Assembly (NCBI GenBank): GCA_012932295.1
Contig: JAAONU010000002.1
Coordinates: 16,715,388 to 16,779,387, forward strand
DNA: 64,000 nucleotides
Origin: Cyclina sinensis
Lineage: Eukaryota; Mollusca; Bivalvia; Venerida; Veneridae
Direction of reading: 5' to 3'
Each line of letters begins with the position of its first letter. Position 1 is the stretch's first letter. Below the pieces are notes generated by a model. It was not told the origin of the DNA, made no database searches, and was given only the letters and a program-made list of their open reading frames with translations. Shown here piece by piece: positions 33,905-47,479 of the stretch. Both the position numbers and the translations under genes were made by a program.

Positions 33905-36900
33905 ATGCAGTGGTATCTTGTAGTTATTTTAAATGTATTGCTTCAGTCTAAAAATGCGTCTGCTGACTTATTTGATCATGGTACCACAAAACAAAGATGC
34001 CATACGCATGGCGGATTATACTCCCACGAGGATTTCGTGAGAGGAAATGGATCTCTTTTACTTAATAATGAACAAAAGCGTTTGTTAAATCTCAAAAATA
34101 GAGAAACAACATGGATATCCGGTTGTGTTGAATTTTCGAAATATTTAAGCTGGCACGGCTGTTTCGAGAGCATACAGGCTGCAAGACAATATCCAAATGG
34201 CTATACAGTAAAATTTTTTGAATGTCTTAAAATTTGTGACCAATACATATCAATACATTTAAGGTATCTTATGTAGGACTCCGTGACAGAGACTGTTTCT
34301 GTATAACGACAAGAAACATTACAAAAGCTAAAAGCTGTTGACAACAGTGCGTGCAGTCAAGTATACCCGTATCACATAAAAAATTACAAAAGTTCTAACG
34401 CAAGAACAGCAAGTGTGTTTTTGGATTCACAATGATACGACACTTCAAACATACGATCTTTAACAGTGTTTACATGCTGAAAAAGTTGATAGGGCTGTAA
34501 AGTTTGAGACCTCGTCTTGCTATTCTACGGAGGTTGCTACAGACGGATTCATATGTACAAATGATGCAACGGGGAAACTTAAAAGCTTGTGTAAACAGTT
34601 TTTCGAAGGCAGTCAAGAGTCGGAATTTCGCATTCAGCACAAAAAAGGTAAGCTGGCTGGATGCCAAAACCCGATGCTCAGGTTATTTGGGAAAGTTAGC
34701 ATCTCAAGTTCCAGGCGCAATGCTTGGCAAAATACAAAATATGTCGAACTATTGGACAGGGAGTTTCAGAGTTTCATAGATACGTTTCTAAGTTTCAAAA
34801 GTACCGAGAAAAGGCTAGAGTGAATGATGCTTGTTTAGCTGTTCTAAGGGTTGGTGATAGATTAGTTGTAGATCCGGATAATTGTTCATCACGAAAAATA
34901 TACTTGTGTTCGAACTGGACATAGAATTCAAAGACTACAACATCTCCATATTCTGTTCCTACTGAAACATCAGGAGCAGAAAATAAGAAACATTAAGAAA
35001 TATATACACTCAACAAAAAAAGAAACCTGACAATTTTAGATTTTAAATATTTTGCACATCTGCGAATTTAACCAAACTGTGTATATTGCACAAACATGTA
35101 CTATCGACACACTTTACACGTGCATCGTTTCGTCGTCATGTTTTCAGTCAAATGCAGCTAGACGTTAAATTTCCGTTTTTGCATGTGGACCTCGTGCACG
35201 CGGAACGGTAACCGGTAGACAGTGTTACAAAGCACTATACATGTCATCAGTAATCACACAGTGAAATTCACATCTAAAGTTGTCAAGTTTTACAATGCCA
35301 CAGTTGTCAGAAGCCGAGAGAAATAGGGCTATTGGAATGCTCCAGGGCGGTGCATCCGTTGTTAACGTTAGCTGAACCTTTAACTGCAGTCGCAACACAG
35401 TTCATGAGCTTGTTAGACGTTTTATTCAAGCAGGTGGTGTCTCCGATCATCCCAGGTCAAGTAGACCAAGGACAAGTACCCGAAGGGATGATCGTGCCAT
35501 TATCTTAATGCACTTACGTTACCGCTTCAGACCCGCGACGTTGACGGCACCTTTGTTCAACGTATGTGCTCAAACTACACGCAATAGGTTACGCACACAA
35601 AGACACCCAATTAGAGCCCGACGCCCATCTACCGGTGGTATATTGACATTACGCCATCGTCAGGCCTGTATGGCATGGGCACTCACTAGTGTCGAAGTGA
35701 CTGGAACACTGTTCTGTTTTCGGGCGAATCGCGATTCAATCTGAGTAATGCCGACGGCCGCACACGAGTCTATCGCCGGAAAGGTGAACGGTTCGCGCCC
35801 GTCTGAGTTAGAGAACATGATCGTTTTGGGGCTGGTGGCGTTATGGTCCGGGGGGATAATAGGGGGGGGCAGAAAACTCATCGTTCTGCAAAGCAACTTA
35901 AATGCCCAAGAGTACATTAACAAAATTTTTAATGCAGAACCTATTCCGTTTTTGAGAAGAAATGCTCCAGCTGTTTTCCAGCAGGATAATGCCCGTCCCC
36001 ACACAGCAAGAATTACATGCGCTTACTTAGCAGCAGCAAACGTTAACGTCATGCAACGGCCAGCAATGACTCCGGATATGAATCCAGTAGAGCATATCTG
36101 GGACGAACTTGGCAGAAACGTTCGCCAAAGACATGCTCCACACAATATCCAAGAGCTGACAAATGCATTGGTTCATGAATGGAACAATCTTCCCAACGGA
36201 CTTGTACAACCTTACGTCACTTCGATGCGACGACGCGTAGATAAACTCATTAGAGGTGCTCACGTCCGATATTGATTTCAATACCAGAACACTTGCACAT
36301 TATTAAATTGTGACCCAAAGGGTAAAATTCACCAGAAAAAAATCTCAATGCCATTACATCCAGACTGATAAATTCAATATTTACCCCTATCATTTAAATT
36401 ACGTAATTCAACCAACTTAAATCATGACCAATCAAACCAAAATGCATATCTGGGTTGGGAATGGATCATTTTAACATGCCCAAAAGCTGTTGTCATGCTG
36501 CCTTGTCTATTTTCTGGAAAAAAAATGAATAAAACATACACTGACAGGTTTCTTTTTTTGTTGAGTATATAATTGCGGCTCTGGTACTTGTCACTGTTTT
36601 GGCTATTATCACATCCTTTATTTTCAGACACTTTTACAGAACAAAAGCATGTCAGACTGCCTGAAAATTTGTCAACATCTGGCTGTAACAATAATCCGTC
36701 GAAATCCAGTATGAAGGAGAATGAACAAATGACATATCTGCTCAGCACTCACAGAAAAATACTTCCGAACAAGTCAAACCAAAGAAACATTTGAGGCATA
36801 CACTTAGAAAAAAAACATAAGGCATCAGCTTACGAAAATTTTAAGTTTAATTTTAATGTATCAGAAGAATCACTTGTTCCCCTAAAGTTGTAAATAAAGA

Positions 36901-37072
36901 TTATGACAAAGTCAGTGGAAAGAATAAATGCAGATTTAGAATGTATAGAAAAAATCATATTTACAATCACACAATGGCAATTATCCGAAGTAATTGCGAA
37001 GAGAAATAGTATGATACGATGTTATCCGTGAAATCCAATCAGTTTAACCCCAATATATACAACACACTCTAG
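33905..37072 (+). pseudogene. C-type-lectin-like receptor copy 1, broken and split by a Tc1 element
   Basis: Aligns by eye with copy 3 (58456-59967) from the ATG (MQWYLVVILNVLL) to the C-terminus. 33905-34276 gives the signal peptide and the N-terminal half; after that the frame is lost several times. Lectin-like text (KAKTRCSGYLGKL..., NYWTG, VGDRLVVDPDNCSSRK) survives in different frames at 34500-34920. The transmembrane-coding segment is cut at 35006 by the mobile element 35007-36567 and resumes at 36568 (GCTCTGGTACTTGTC against CCCTAGTACTTGTC in copy 3). Tail text to 37072 has internal stops. It cannot make the receptor. Confidence 0.85.
35007..36567 (+). mobile_element. Tc1/mariner transposon, complete ends, dead transposase
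   Basis: 1561 bases flanked by TA on both sides (35005-35006 and 36568-36569). The inverted ends start CACTCAACAAAAAAAG on the left and TACTCAACAAAAAAAG on the right. The transposase starts at 35295 (MPQLSEAERNRAIGMLQGG), with helix-turn-helix text CSRNTVHELVRRFIQAGG. After frame breaks it continues at 35748-36275 with FQQDNARPHTA and MNPVEHIWDELGR, the second and third acidic regions of the DDE catalytic domain. A TGA interrupts the N-terminal part (after VNVS, about 35370) and a frame change lies near 35740. The ends remain good, so it could only move if helped in trans. Confidence 0.92.
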
Positions 37073-37639
37073 AAAAACATTTAAAATAATAAAGTAAATA
37101 CCAAGTAATGCTGACAAAAAAGTTGAAGTTGAACCACCAGAGGTGGACGTTAACGCGTCCTGAATGACAGATCAAATTAAATTGGTTACTTTGACAAACC
37201 TTATTCATATACAGTCAAAACATCATCTCTTTAAAAAATGTTTGTATCCCTGAAAAGTTAAAATAATACATGACATTTAGGATTGATTTACAAAAAAACC
37301 TTCAATACGTTATATTTAGAGATCTGACGACATAGTTAATGAATTTGTAGAATCAATGAAGTTACATCAAAATTGTAGTGTTAATACTTGTCAGACACAT
37401 TCGCAGTTGTCTCATCGTTAAACATGAACACGATATGTATGTCGTAAGATATTTTCTCTTTAGATCTGGAGGATCGAATTCTGACAACAGATCGAATACT
37501 TTCTATGTTATAAATTACTAAGTGATGTATGTCTAAGTTTATTCAGTGTGTCTCGTCTTCCAACAACCACAGTTAATTAGTTTGAGAGAATTTCAAATGT
37601 TTTGAAGTCACATGCCACAATATGAAGCCCTGAGAGTTG
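37073..37639. other. Duplicated 3' flank of receptor copy 1
   Basis: Matches 59968-60480 (for example CCAGAGGTGGAC(G/C)TTAACGCGTCCTGAATGA), part of the same segmental duplication. No gene. Confidence 0.7.
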
Positions 37640-38390
37640 TTGGACATCTGTTGGTTGGGCAGACACAGCTCAGGTTGCCTTAAGGCATAGAGTTCACCAA
37701 AGCGTCATTCAGCGTTTGTTGCAAAAGTAGTAAGAGGAAGAATCTGTCTTTAGACGTCCTTAAAGCGGTCGCCCAAGTTCGACGTCACCCCTTAGATCGC
37801 GCAATAGTGTCACCGTTTTGATTCAGTAATTCTATTGATTTTAAGAACTCTTCTGGATTCGTAATTCACCACAGACGTTTCGCAACACTACATGACGCCA
37901 AGTTACGTGCTAAGCGGCATGTCTACGTCCACTTAAGATGCATAATTACTGACAAAAGCGTCTACACTTCGCCCATATTTATAGAAACCTAAGCATACTG
38001 AACACTTGCTGTTTCAAGATGAGCCTATTTTTTGTCTTGACTTCCACGATGGACTTTAACATATATAGCGTTATGGCAATTAACGCTTCAGAGAATGTTG
38101 CGTGACTGAGCGTAGCCAATTTGGAGTTGAGGCTATTGGGGCTGATGTTGGGGAGTGGCAATTCGTACGACGGACGTAGCGACTTCCATGTCTTTCCGAT
38201 TGGCACTAGGACTATTCAGCGTTACCTTTACAACGTCCCACGAATACATGTTATTCCTATGCAGGTGCTATTAGGGAGGATTTTCTTTGTATTTACGATA
38301 ATGCCACCGCTCTTCGTGCGCTCTGAAAACACTGTTTATACACGGATACCCTATTTCAATGCGTTTAACTCGTTGCTTCTTTGATTTTTG
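37640..38390 (+). pseudogene. Old Tc1-type transposase relic, copy A
   Basis: Conceptual text in mixed frames follows a Tc1 transposase: TAQVALRHRVHQSVIQRL (helix-turn-helix side), SGRP-type text near 37765, then the region equivalent to 60895 (VLFQDEPKFCLD, the first catalytic Asp of a DDE enzyme) in decayed form near 38010. Riddled with stops. It lies at the same place in the duplicated copy at 60500-61250, so it predates the duplication. Confidence 0.6.
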
Positions 38391-38436
38391 TTCATTTGTG
38401 ACCAGCATACATTAAATAGTATCATGTGGATTTTTT

Positions 38437-40252
38437 TTAAACAAGGGGGCCATGATGACCCTGGATCGCTCACCTGAGTACTTTGGCTTAGGTTTGCTGT
38501 TAAGCAGTATTTCATGTTTTAATTGAAAATATATAAGTGCCTACAAACCAAATATGTAAAATATCAGTCAATAAATAAAGGCTCTATGACAGAAAGTAGA
38601 AATATCTATTATAAGCTATGGTGACCTTGACCTTGACCCAGTGACCTCAAACCCTATCCATGGGTAGAGGACCTATGCAAGGGACCTATATACTGAATAT
38701 CGAAAATATTGGTCTATAAATGAAGGGTCTATGAGGTACAGTAGATAAAGCTATTTTAGCCTCTGTGACCTTTAACCTAATCTAATAATTTGAAAAAGCT
38801 TGATAAAGTTTGCTTCATGCCAAATTTTAAATTTCTAGGCCTTGTGGTTTCAGACAAGAAGATTTTTTAAGATTTTCTTCTATATTGCTATTTAAAACTT
38901 GTGACCCCTCGGGCGGGGCCAATAGTGACCCCAGGGACATTTTTCTAATAAACTTGGTAAAAGTCTACTAGACAATGCTGCATACCAAATGTCTTAACTC
39001 TAGGCCTTGTGGTTTCTGACAAGAAGATTTTTCAAGTTTTTCCTATATAATGCTATGTAAAACATGTGACCGCTAGGGCGGAGCGTATTTTGACCAAGGG
39101 GCCATGATTTGAACAAACTTGATAGAGGTCCATTAGATAATGCTGCACACCAAATATCTTAACTCTAGGCCTTGTTGTTTATGACAAGAAGATTTTTAAA
39201 CTTTTTCTTATATAACTCTCTGTAAAATATGTGACCCCTGTGGCGGGGCCATTTTTGACCTAGGGTCGATGACTTGAATAAACTTGGTAGAGGTCCTCTA
39301 GACAATGCTACATACAAAATATCTTAACTGTAAGCCTGGTTTCTTATATGAAGATTTTTAAAGTTTTTCCTGTAAAACAAGTGACCCCCAGGACTGGGCC
39401 TATTTTGACCCAGTGGCCATGATTTGATCAAACTCAGTAGAGGTCTACTAGACAATGCTACACACTAAATATCTAAGCTCTATGTTTTACGGTTTCTGAC
39501 AAGAAGATTTTTAAAGTTTTTCCTGTATAACACTTTGTAAAACAAGTGACCCCTGGGGCGGGGTCATTTTGACCCAGAGGCCATAATTTGAACAAACTTG
39601 GTAGAGGTCCACTAGACAATGCTACACACCAAATATCTAAGCTCTATGCCTTACGGTTTCTGACAAGAAGATTTTTAAAGTTTTTCCTATATAACTCTAT
39701 GTAAAACAAGTGACCCCTAGGGCAGGGCCATTTTTCACCCAGAGGCCATGATTTGAACAAACTTGGTAGAGGTCCATTAGACAATGCTACATACCAAATA
39801 TCTTAACTCTAGGCCTTGTTGTTTCTGACAAGAAGATTTTCAAGTTTTCCCTATATAACTCTATGTAAAATCAACTATTCCCTGGGGTGGGGTCAGTTTT
39901 GACCCCAGAGACATAATTTGAATAAACTTGGTAGAGGTCCACTAGATGATGCTTCATACCAAATATTAAAGCTTCAGGTCTTGTGTTTTTAGAGAAGATG
40001 ATTTTTAAATATCCAACTTTTAAAATCTGTTTTTAGCTCCTGTGACCCAGAAATGCAATGGACCGAAATCATATGAATAAACTTGGTAGAGCTTTATGCA
40101 AGGAACATCCTAGGCAAGTTTCTTTAAATTTGGCCCATTGGTTTAAGAGGAGATGTCGTTTGAATGAATTGTGGACGACGGACGGACGGCGGACGGACAA
40201 CCACCAATCCTAAAAGCTCACATGAGCACTATGTGCTCAGGTGAGCTAAAAA
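38437..40252. repeat. Dispersed repeat with about 175-bp internal units, inserted in one duplicate
   Basis: About nine units containing CTAGACAATGCT, TCTGACAAGAAGATTTTTAA, GTAAAACAAGTGACCCC and AACTTGGTAGAGGTCC. It begins near GATCGCTCACCTGAGTAC and ends GTGCTCAGGTGAGCTAAAA, so the ends are inverted (GCTCACCTGAG). A GGACGGACGGCGGACGG run lies just inside the right end. The corresponding place in the other duplicate (about 61300) lacks it. Confidence 0.8.
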
Positions 40253-41279
40253 AGCAAGTACATTAATTTGAAATATCTGTAAAATTCAGTTAACCCAAGG
40301 ATTTTGTATCCAGTGACGGAATGTATGGGAAAATTTCCGGCTACGACTGGATGCTATGAGTAAATATATATAAAAATGTTGACTACATGTTATCATTAGA
40401 TAAAGAATAAGTGAGGTTAAAAGATGGCTTGTTGGCATGTCATATTTTTCTTAATCAAGTAGTAAATAGGACACAACGGTTCCTAAATTTTGTCTTTGGT
40501 GCAAACTTTATATATCGCGTCTTTGATGAAACTACCTTTGGATTGGATATTTGTCTAAATAAAAGCAATTATCTAATGTAAAGTTAGAGGTGTGAAATCA
40601 CATGCCTTTGTGCTTGAGTATTTGTGTTTTTTATTTTTAAATTGAGGACCTAAATCACCAACATTTGGCAAGCTTGATTATATACTTAAACGTCTTTTGC
40701 ATTATTACTTAATTAAATGTAAAATAATTAAATTCTCAGCCACAAATTGTCTTGTTTAACTATGGATTTTCCAAGCTCAAATTTAAAATGATGTGTTGTA
40801 ATCAATACACATCATCTCAATATGCAGTAGGTTTTCAAAATGAAGATTCAGAGACGTTGGCCATGGCTTATTTAATGATTTGCCGTAATTCTTGCGTAAA
40901 TGAATCAACCTGTTTGTTTATTGTGCAAGCGACTGCAAATTACGTCTTGAAATTTGAAATCTTTCTACATATTTCGTTCCAGTGGTATGTTGTACAAACA
41001 TTTACAAACATTGATGCAACGAACCGGTTGACAAAAATATGCTGTTCTGTTGTAAAATATACAAATGATGTATGAGGAAAAGGAAAGTTTTTATACACTA
41101 CATTTATTTACAAATGAATAAGGAAAACGGAAATTGGCTTTTTTTAATACATACAGTGCATCTATTCCAAGTCTTTCAGGCACGTGAACGGAAATTGAAT
41201 GCATCGAAAGTATCTTACAAAACTTCATATCGTTTTAAGTTTTTACACATATATCTCGAGTTAACACAAATAAAGTGAA
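40253..41279. other. Flank between duplicated block and receptor copy 2
   Basis: 40253-40380 still matches 61313-61450 (CAGTGACGGAATGTATGGG). The rest is AT-rich with no supported gene. Confidence 0.5.
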
Positions 41280-42892
41280 ATGGAAATTGTTAAATATAGC
41301 AAATTTATATTTAATATCCGCCTATCTGTTCTGAATCTTTTTACTGTATTGCTTCTAACTAGTCACATTTATGGTGATTCGGATTTAAGTGATCATCACA
41401 CTGCAGTACAAAACTGTTCCTCTCATGGTGGATTACAGTCTTACGAAGAATTAGTTCTTCGCAACGGATACATTTTACTTAAAAATATACAAAATCGTTC
41501 GATTAATTTGGAAAATGGAGATACGGCGTGGATATCAGGCCATGTTGAATATTCGGAATTCCTTAGCTGGTATGGTTGTTACAACAACACAAGTTTTATA
41601 AATGGCACTGTTTTACCAAACAATGTAAACTTAACTAGTTGTTATCATTTTTGTGACCAAAATCAAACCAAAGCAGTGACTCACTTAGGACTCAGTAACA
41701 AACATTGCTATTGTATAACGACATCAGACATTAAAGTCTCAGGTTCTGCAATTGTAAAACCCATCGAGTGCAGCAAAGTAAATCCATATAATATAAACCA
41801 GTACGATAGTGTTAATGAACATACCGTAAGTGTGTTTCGAGTTCACAAAAGATTGACACCAATTACGAATGATCTTCAACAGTGTGTTTTTGTACAAGCT
41901 ACTATGCCTATAAGCTATGGAACTTCATCTTGCTATTCTACAGAGCCTAGAACAAACGGATTTATATGTACAAATGCTGTAACAGGGAAACTTAACAATT
42001 CATGTGAACAGTTTTTCGAGGCCACTAATATGTCTCAGGCATATTGCAAGCGGCATGAAATCATACAATGGCTGAAAGCCAAAGCTTACTGCTCGGCATA
42101 TTCTGGAGATTTAGTTTCTGATATTTTCCCTACCATGCTTGATAAAATGGCAAATGTATCGATGTATTGGACGGGAATGTTTCGGAGTTTCAAAGTTATC
42201 GAATACGATTCTAGAGAAACAATGTCCGAAAAGCATGTTTAGCTGTTAGAAGAGTTGGCGATAAATTAGTTCTAGATCCAGATAATTGTTTATCACAGAA
42301 GAAATACTTCTGCTCGAACTGGAGACAACATTTATTGACTACAACAACTATACAAAATTATTTCTCCGACAGACCAAAACAAGGAAGTAAGAACTATGAA
42401 AAAATTTATACAGTCGTAGCTGTAATAGGTGTCATAATGTTAGCAATTATAGCACGCGTTCTTTTCAGACACGTTAAAAATAGGAAGCTGCAAGAGAAAC
42501 AATGTGAGCTATCGTCCGCATCTGAAGGCATTAACGTGGGTATTGAATCACCAGTTGAACGGAATGCTTTGAATTACGTATATGCACAGATATTAAAGAA
42601 AAACCATTCTGCCCAAGTTAATCTGAAGAAACCGCCGAGGGACACACTGAGAAAACCTGAGGGGTTGCTTGATAAAAACTGTAAGATTAAGTCCATTGCT
42701 GGTGAAGAATCAAAGGATTCTTCAACAGGTGTGAATGCAAATTATGACAGAGTGGATCTTAGTACCACAAAAAGACAGGTTTTAGACTTCGAATGCACAC
42801 TATCAGAAGAAAGCCATATTTATGATCATACTTTGACGAAGGATGGAAACACTGGTGGCGGAGACTATGATAAGATGCTGTTCGCTCATTGA
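41280..42892 (+). CDS. C-type-lectin-like single-pass receptor copy 2 (one-base frame break)
   Basis: Intronless. 41280-42242 encodes a signal peptide (to about residue 33), a Cys/Gly region (NCSSHGGLQS...TAWISG), a WSC-like segment (LSWYGCYNN... CYHFCDQ... HCYCITTS) and most of a C-type-lectin-like domain (SCEQFF..., WLKAKAYC, MYWTGMFRSF). A stop follows. One base later in frame, the end of the domain (LDPDNCLSQKKYFCSNW), a transmembrane helix (YTVVAVIGVIMLAIIARVLF) and a tail continue to 42892. Alignment with copy 3 places one missing base just after 42216, and 1613+1 bases is a multiple of three (537 codons plus stop). No EPN/QPD or WND sugar-binding motif, so Ca-dependent sugar binding is doubtful. 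The tail has YVYAQI, ANYDRV and IYDHTL...DYDKM, possible phosphotyrosine sites. Confidence 0.75.
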
Positions 42893-45231
42893 AAGAAAGA
42901 CTCAGTTGGTTAGAACATTCTCCTGAAAACATTCTCCATAAGGTGTTTGTGATGAATAATCATCGAACATTGAAAGAGCTTCACATAAATTATTAATCTA
43001 AGAAGGAAATACAGAAGTTCTCAGTAATGAATATACGACATGTACTTTTCGAGTTAATTAAGAATATTTTTCATGTACATATTTGTTTTGTCATATTTGA
43101 ATTTCATTTCTGTGAAAAGCGGCATCTTTTTACCGGATATAAATTATCTCCAAAACCTTGAAGTCCGTCTGTTTATAAGGAAAACATTCAAAACGTTATC
43201 TCTTTTCGTTAGTAGAGAGAGAGAGAGAGAGAGAGAATGGCCCATTACAAACGCCTTTTTTTTATTTTTTCTGGGTATTCAAGTATAGCAAACTATGACA
43301 AGAGGAATCAGTGACAAATTCCAAACATTCTCCCTTCTTTATCGTCTCACATAAAGTATTTTATACTATTTACCTTATATCCATTACATTCATATTTGTG
43401 CAGTACATGTTTAAAATTGGAGATATATCCCGGAAAATATGTAAGTGCTTTTGAAAATAAAAGAATGGATTTTATTTCCTTTGGAGTGGCTTTTCCTGTA
43501 CGCAGTTATGTCTGTTTTGTGTAAATACGGTAAAATGAGAATTTCAATTTAATGTTAACATTTTCTGATTAAACAGTGTATTCTTGATAACGTGCTAATA
43601 AAAAGATTCGGTTATATAAATAAGAATATATAGACACAATTTTTAATCTGTTTTGTCATTATAAGTTATAAGTTAATCACATACGGTCTGATCACACGTA
43701 AAATGGAGATACCTACTAACAAAATACATCAGTTTGGCATATTTTTGTTGACATGTATACTGAACAAATTTTTCTAAAATGTTTTGAAATACCGGTATAC
43801 ATTTGCAGATACAAGACATTTATTCTCAATATAATAAAATAACTTCGTGCCCTATAATAATAACGCCTTTTGGCTTGTGAGCAAACATCGACTTATGAAA
43901 TCAAATGCATCTGTTTATCTCTATCTGTAGTAGGGATTCTCCCTTAATAAATTATAAATCACTTGACATCCAAAATGATATAAAGTTAAAACATCATTTC
44001 CATTACTATGAGGGTAGGAAGAAAATTTATGCATCTGTAAGGTAAAACACATAATAATGATGAGGATGTTTATTATATATAGGTCTCAAATTTATGATAT
44101 AAAAGTTTATTTATTTGATGCTAATGTCAAATTACGTGAAAAAGGCAAATGGGTTTAATAAGACCTCAAAGCAGTCTCAGCTGAAACAACTATCACTTCC
44201 GGTCGAATGGGATATTTTCATGGTGGATGATATTATATTCAATGGTCATGCATTGGTATTCAGCAAAACAGAGACATGCTGCCTGCATATAAATTCAGGT
44301 GAACTGACATCACAACGTCCGGTTCCAAAGTGCAGTGTATATGTAAGTGGTTATTCTGGCAAAGAAATAGATGGTAGTGTTTTCTAGAATCAAGGACATT
44401 TTTAGAACTCTGTACAACATATATAACACTAGCTTCCGGGACGCTGCTAATAAACAACAATGTCGGAAGAATACATCACGTGCTAGGTGCTTAATCTTAT
44501 GTCTTACTCATATGAGTTAAGTTACCACCAGAAATCTCAACCTGCGATACTGGCATGTCGTAGAAGTATGCATGTACTGTAAATGCTAAATCTAACCATT
44601 TCGAATTATTTTCTCAATAAGAAAATATGTTTTTCAGAATATACAGCCTGTACACTTAATTCCATTTAAAACAAATAAATACTTTTAACCAGAAATCCGC
44701 GAGTACAAACAAATCCAAAGTTAAAACAATATTGGTAGAGGATTATAACACGATGCTATATAAACATTTCAGATGTTTCTTACAGGAAACGTGTTAAGAT
44801 TTTTCAGTTAAAACACGATATGTAAATGCTATTATTTAAGTATTTAAGTATTTTTTTAATATGCGAATCAGGCTTGATCATTAACATTGTCTGTTATGTA
44901 AACAGTAATCAAGGTAATCAAGGTAATCAAACGCTTCTCTCTAATAAAATATATGCAACATAAAAAGAACATGACAAAAAACATATGTAATTAATATAGA
45001 ATTTATTTTTATGACAACTACTAATCAACTACTAACATCGACAAAATGAAAGAAATCATCATATATCACAGTCATCGAAAACATACTATCACTGCAATAC
45101 AGTTTATTATAATTTCCAAGAACCCTGTCTATGATAAACTTTAAAGCATATACAGTGCAGCATGATGGCAGATCGTTGTCCATGTCGCTGTTTCTAATAG
45201 TACATCTGTTGAAAACAGTCTTACGAAAAAT
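42893..45231. other. Intergenic; one weak open frame
   Basis: AT-rich, with (GA)n at 43204-43223. 44115-44387 (90 codons, ...PVEWDIFMVDDIIFNGHALV...) has fairly protein-like composition and could be an orphan exon or fragment, but I do not recognise it and see no splice support. Confidence 0.35.
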
Positions 45232-45565
45232 TGGGGGAAATCGGCTCTGAGCCGAGTCTTATCAGTAGGCACATCAGTGAGAATCGCCCCTAACAGTTAT
45301 AAATCAATTAGCACCAGCTTGTGTGTCTGCTGACCACTCAATTAATGTATTAATGTTATCCCTAAGATTTTAATGCAGCAACATCTCCGTTATCAGCTTT
45401 TAACCAAATCATGTAGAAAATCAGAAAATAAAAGTATAAGCACATCTAGTGAATGTTTGAACATTATTGATTTTTGTGTACTGATGACTACTGTAATAAT
45501 TGATTTTTTGTATTATTTTTTACAAACAGCTTGAGGTTATTAGATTTAAAACAAAACCTTTTTAT
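45232..45565. repeat. Inverted dispersed repeat, left copy
   Basis: Contains GGCTCTGAGCCGAGTCTTAT and ATTTTAATGCAGCAACATCT. The reverse complement of the same sequence lies at 56115-56440. It ends near TTACAAACAGCTT. No coding capacity; probably a non-autonomous element. Confidence 0.75.
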
Positions 45566-45909
45566 TTGTATATTTATATATAGAGGATTTCAAAGTGTTT
45601 TTGAGATTTCAAGATTTTATTTGTTTGGATTTTTATCGTACCTGAATTTAAAAAATGTACTTTATTTCTGGCCCTGAAATAAAAGATTTTATGGTGTTTG
45701 TTTTCAGCCCCCTTTCCGAACTACATGTTCTTGAGAATAATAAACAATGTGTTATATCCAGTGACTTTTTTTAAACTTTTTAAAAAAATACCATAAGCAA
45801 ACCAACAACCCTTTAAAATATTTCAATTTTACAAGGGAGATAAAGGGCGAAATAGAAACCATAAACGAGCAGGAAGTTATTTGTATTCAAGGGCTACACC
45901 GTTCTATAG

Positions 45910-47400
45910 TAGACCGTTCCAGAAATAAGTACCTACCTGATTACCTCCCTTGCGTCCGCCATTAAGGGACTGCGCAGATTGAAGCAGTTATATAATGTGG
46001 AGCTTAGAAAAAAGGCCCACTTTTATTGCTGTAATGTGATTTTTACGTTGTTTGTTAGAGAAACAGATATATAATATAAACCACATGAAGCATTTATTGT
46101 CAGTAAAGATCTATCCCAAGGTCTTTTAACTGAAAAAGTATATTTGTAAACGATTTTTTGCTGACATCGCAAGCTATTGAACTGTTTAATACAGGTCCTG
46201 TGATATTCTCCTGTATATCAATTCTGTTTATTTTATCAAAATTTTACGAAAAAAAAAACTGCTTTTAAAAGAACACGTATCTATCTTTAAAAAATTTGAC
46301 CAAAAGGGTACAGTTATATGGGTGTCATAATAAATTTGTTTTCCGTATTACAAGAAATATCATCAACAATAATGTTGAAAATAAGAAGAAGGAAAACAAA
46401 CGTATTATTGTAAGATCAGTATCTTACAAACGTGTGGCTTGCAGCTATTACTTTCTTTCTGCATGCACAAACTCACATGTTGTACATATCAATACTTTGC
46501 AAAAACGGATTTCCCAAATGCAAGAAAGAAAGAATAGAAAAAGGTCTATATGGCAACAGATGCTAAATTTAATACGGTCTTGAAAATCTTGCTTGTAAGG
46601 AATAATATGTATTCTTAAATTTATTTAACAATCAGGAAAAATAAACCCTATGTTTGATAGCCTCCAGGCATTTTCTCAAGAGCAAATTTCATTATGTTTT
46701 ACTGTGGCTGATCAAGCAAGACCGACAATGACAATTAACGGTGACTTATCAAAACAAAGACAGTATGTCATCCCCCGCCCCATATTACGTAACCCCATTC
46801 CTTCACCACAGGACACCGCGAAAGACAAAAGACAGTTTGATAAATAAAGAAGCGCTAAATTATACATATTTATTGTCAAGTATTCTTTGAAACTGTATCA
46901 AAGAATAAAGCAAGTTTTAGTTTAAACAGAATGAACACGTGGTTGATGAGCGAGATGTTTTATTTTGTCATTTGTCCAGCTTTCACAGTTGTTCTAATAA
47001 TTGAAATCGTAGTTTCAACTTTCGAAAAGGAAAACAGTGCTTTCAATAATATTTGTGTTTTACACATATTATATGGTTCACACAACTCAAGCTTTCACTT
47101 TGAACAGTCCAAAGTCTTGTTCACAGTCTTTCATATGTTAAATAATTCAAGTTAATAATATGTTCAAGTCAGGAATAAACATACAAAATAGTAATAATAA
47201 TACAATAACAATAAAATGATGTTTATTCTGCAACAAAATTCACGCGATATAAGGCAGTATATCACCTTGAAATGTGCTAAAGTTATACCGATTTATAGAG
47301 AACGTAAGCATCATAGCGAGATTTAGCAGTCCTTTAATTGCGGACGGTCACGTGATCTTCATAATGGCGGGGATAAATTTATCAATTCTGGAACGGTCTA
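45910..47400. mobile_element. Terminal-inverted-repeat element, unclassified
   Basis: Ends TAGACCGTTCCAGAA (45910-45924) and its exact complement (47386-47400). Further inside, CCGCCATTA (left) matches TAATGGCGG (right). About 1.49 kb. An open frame at 46296-46583 (95 codons, Lys/Arg-rich) has no recognisable domain. No DDE motifs found; the target duplication is unclear. Confidence 0.6.
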
Positions 47401-47479
47401 TATTCATCCATAGAAATGACCTATTCAGATTGCAACAAAACTGCAGAACATAGTACATGTAGTAGTCAACAAGAAGACA

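Noticed and set aside
35660..36281. Minus-strand open frames inside the Tc1 element
   Set aside because: Shadows of the transposase, whose DNARPHTA and NPVEHIWDELGR motifs are on the plus strand.
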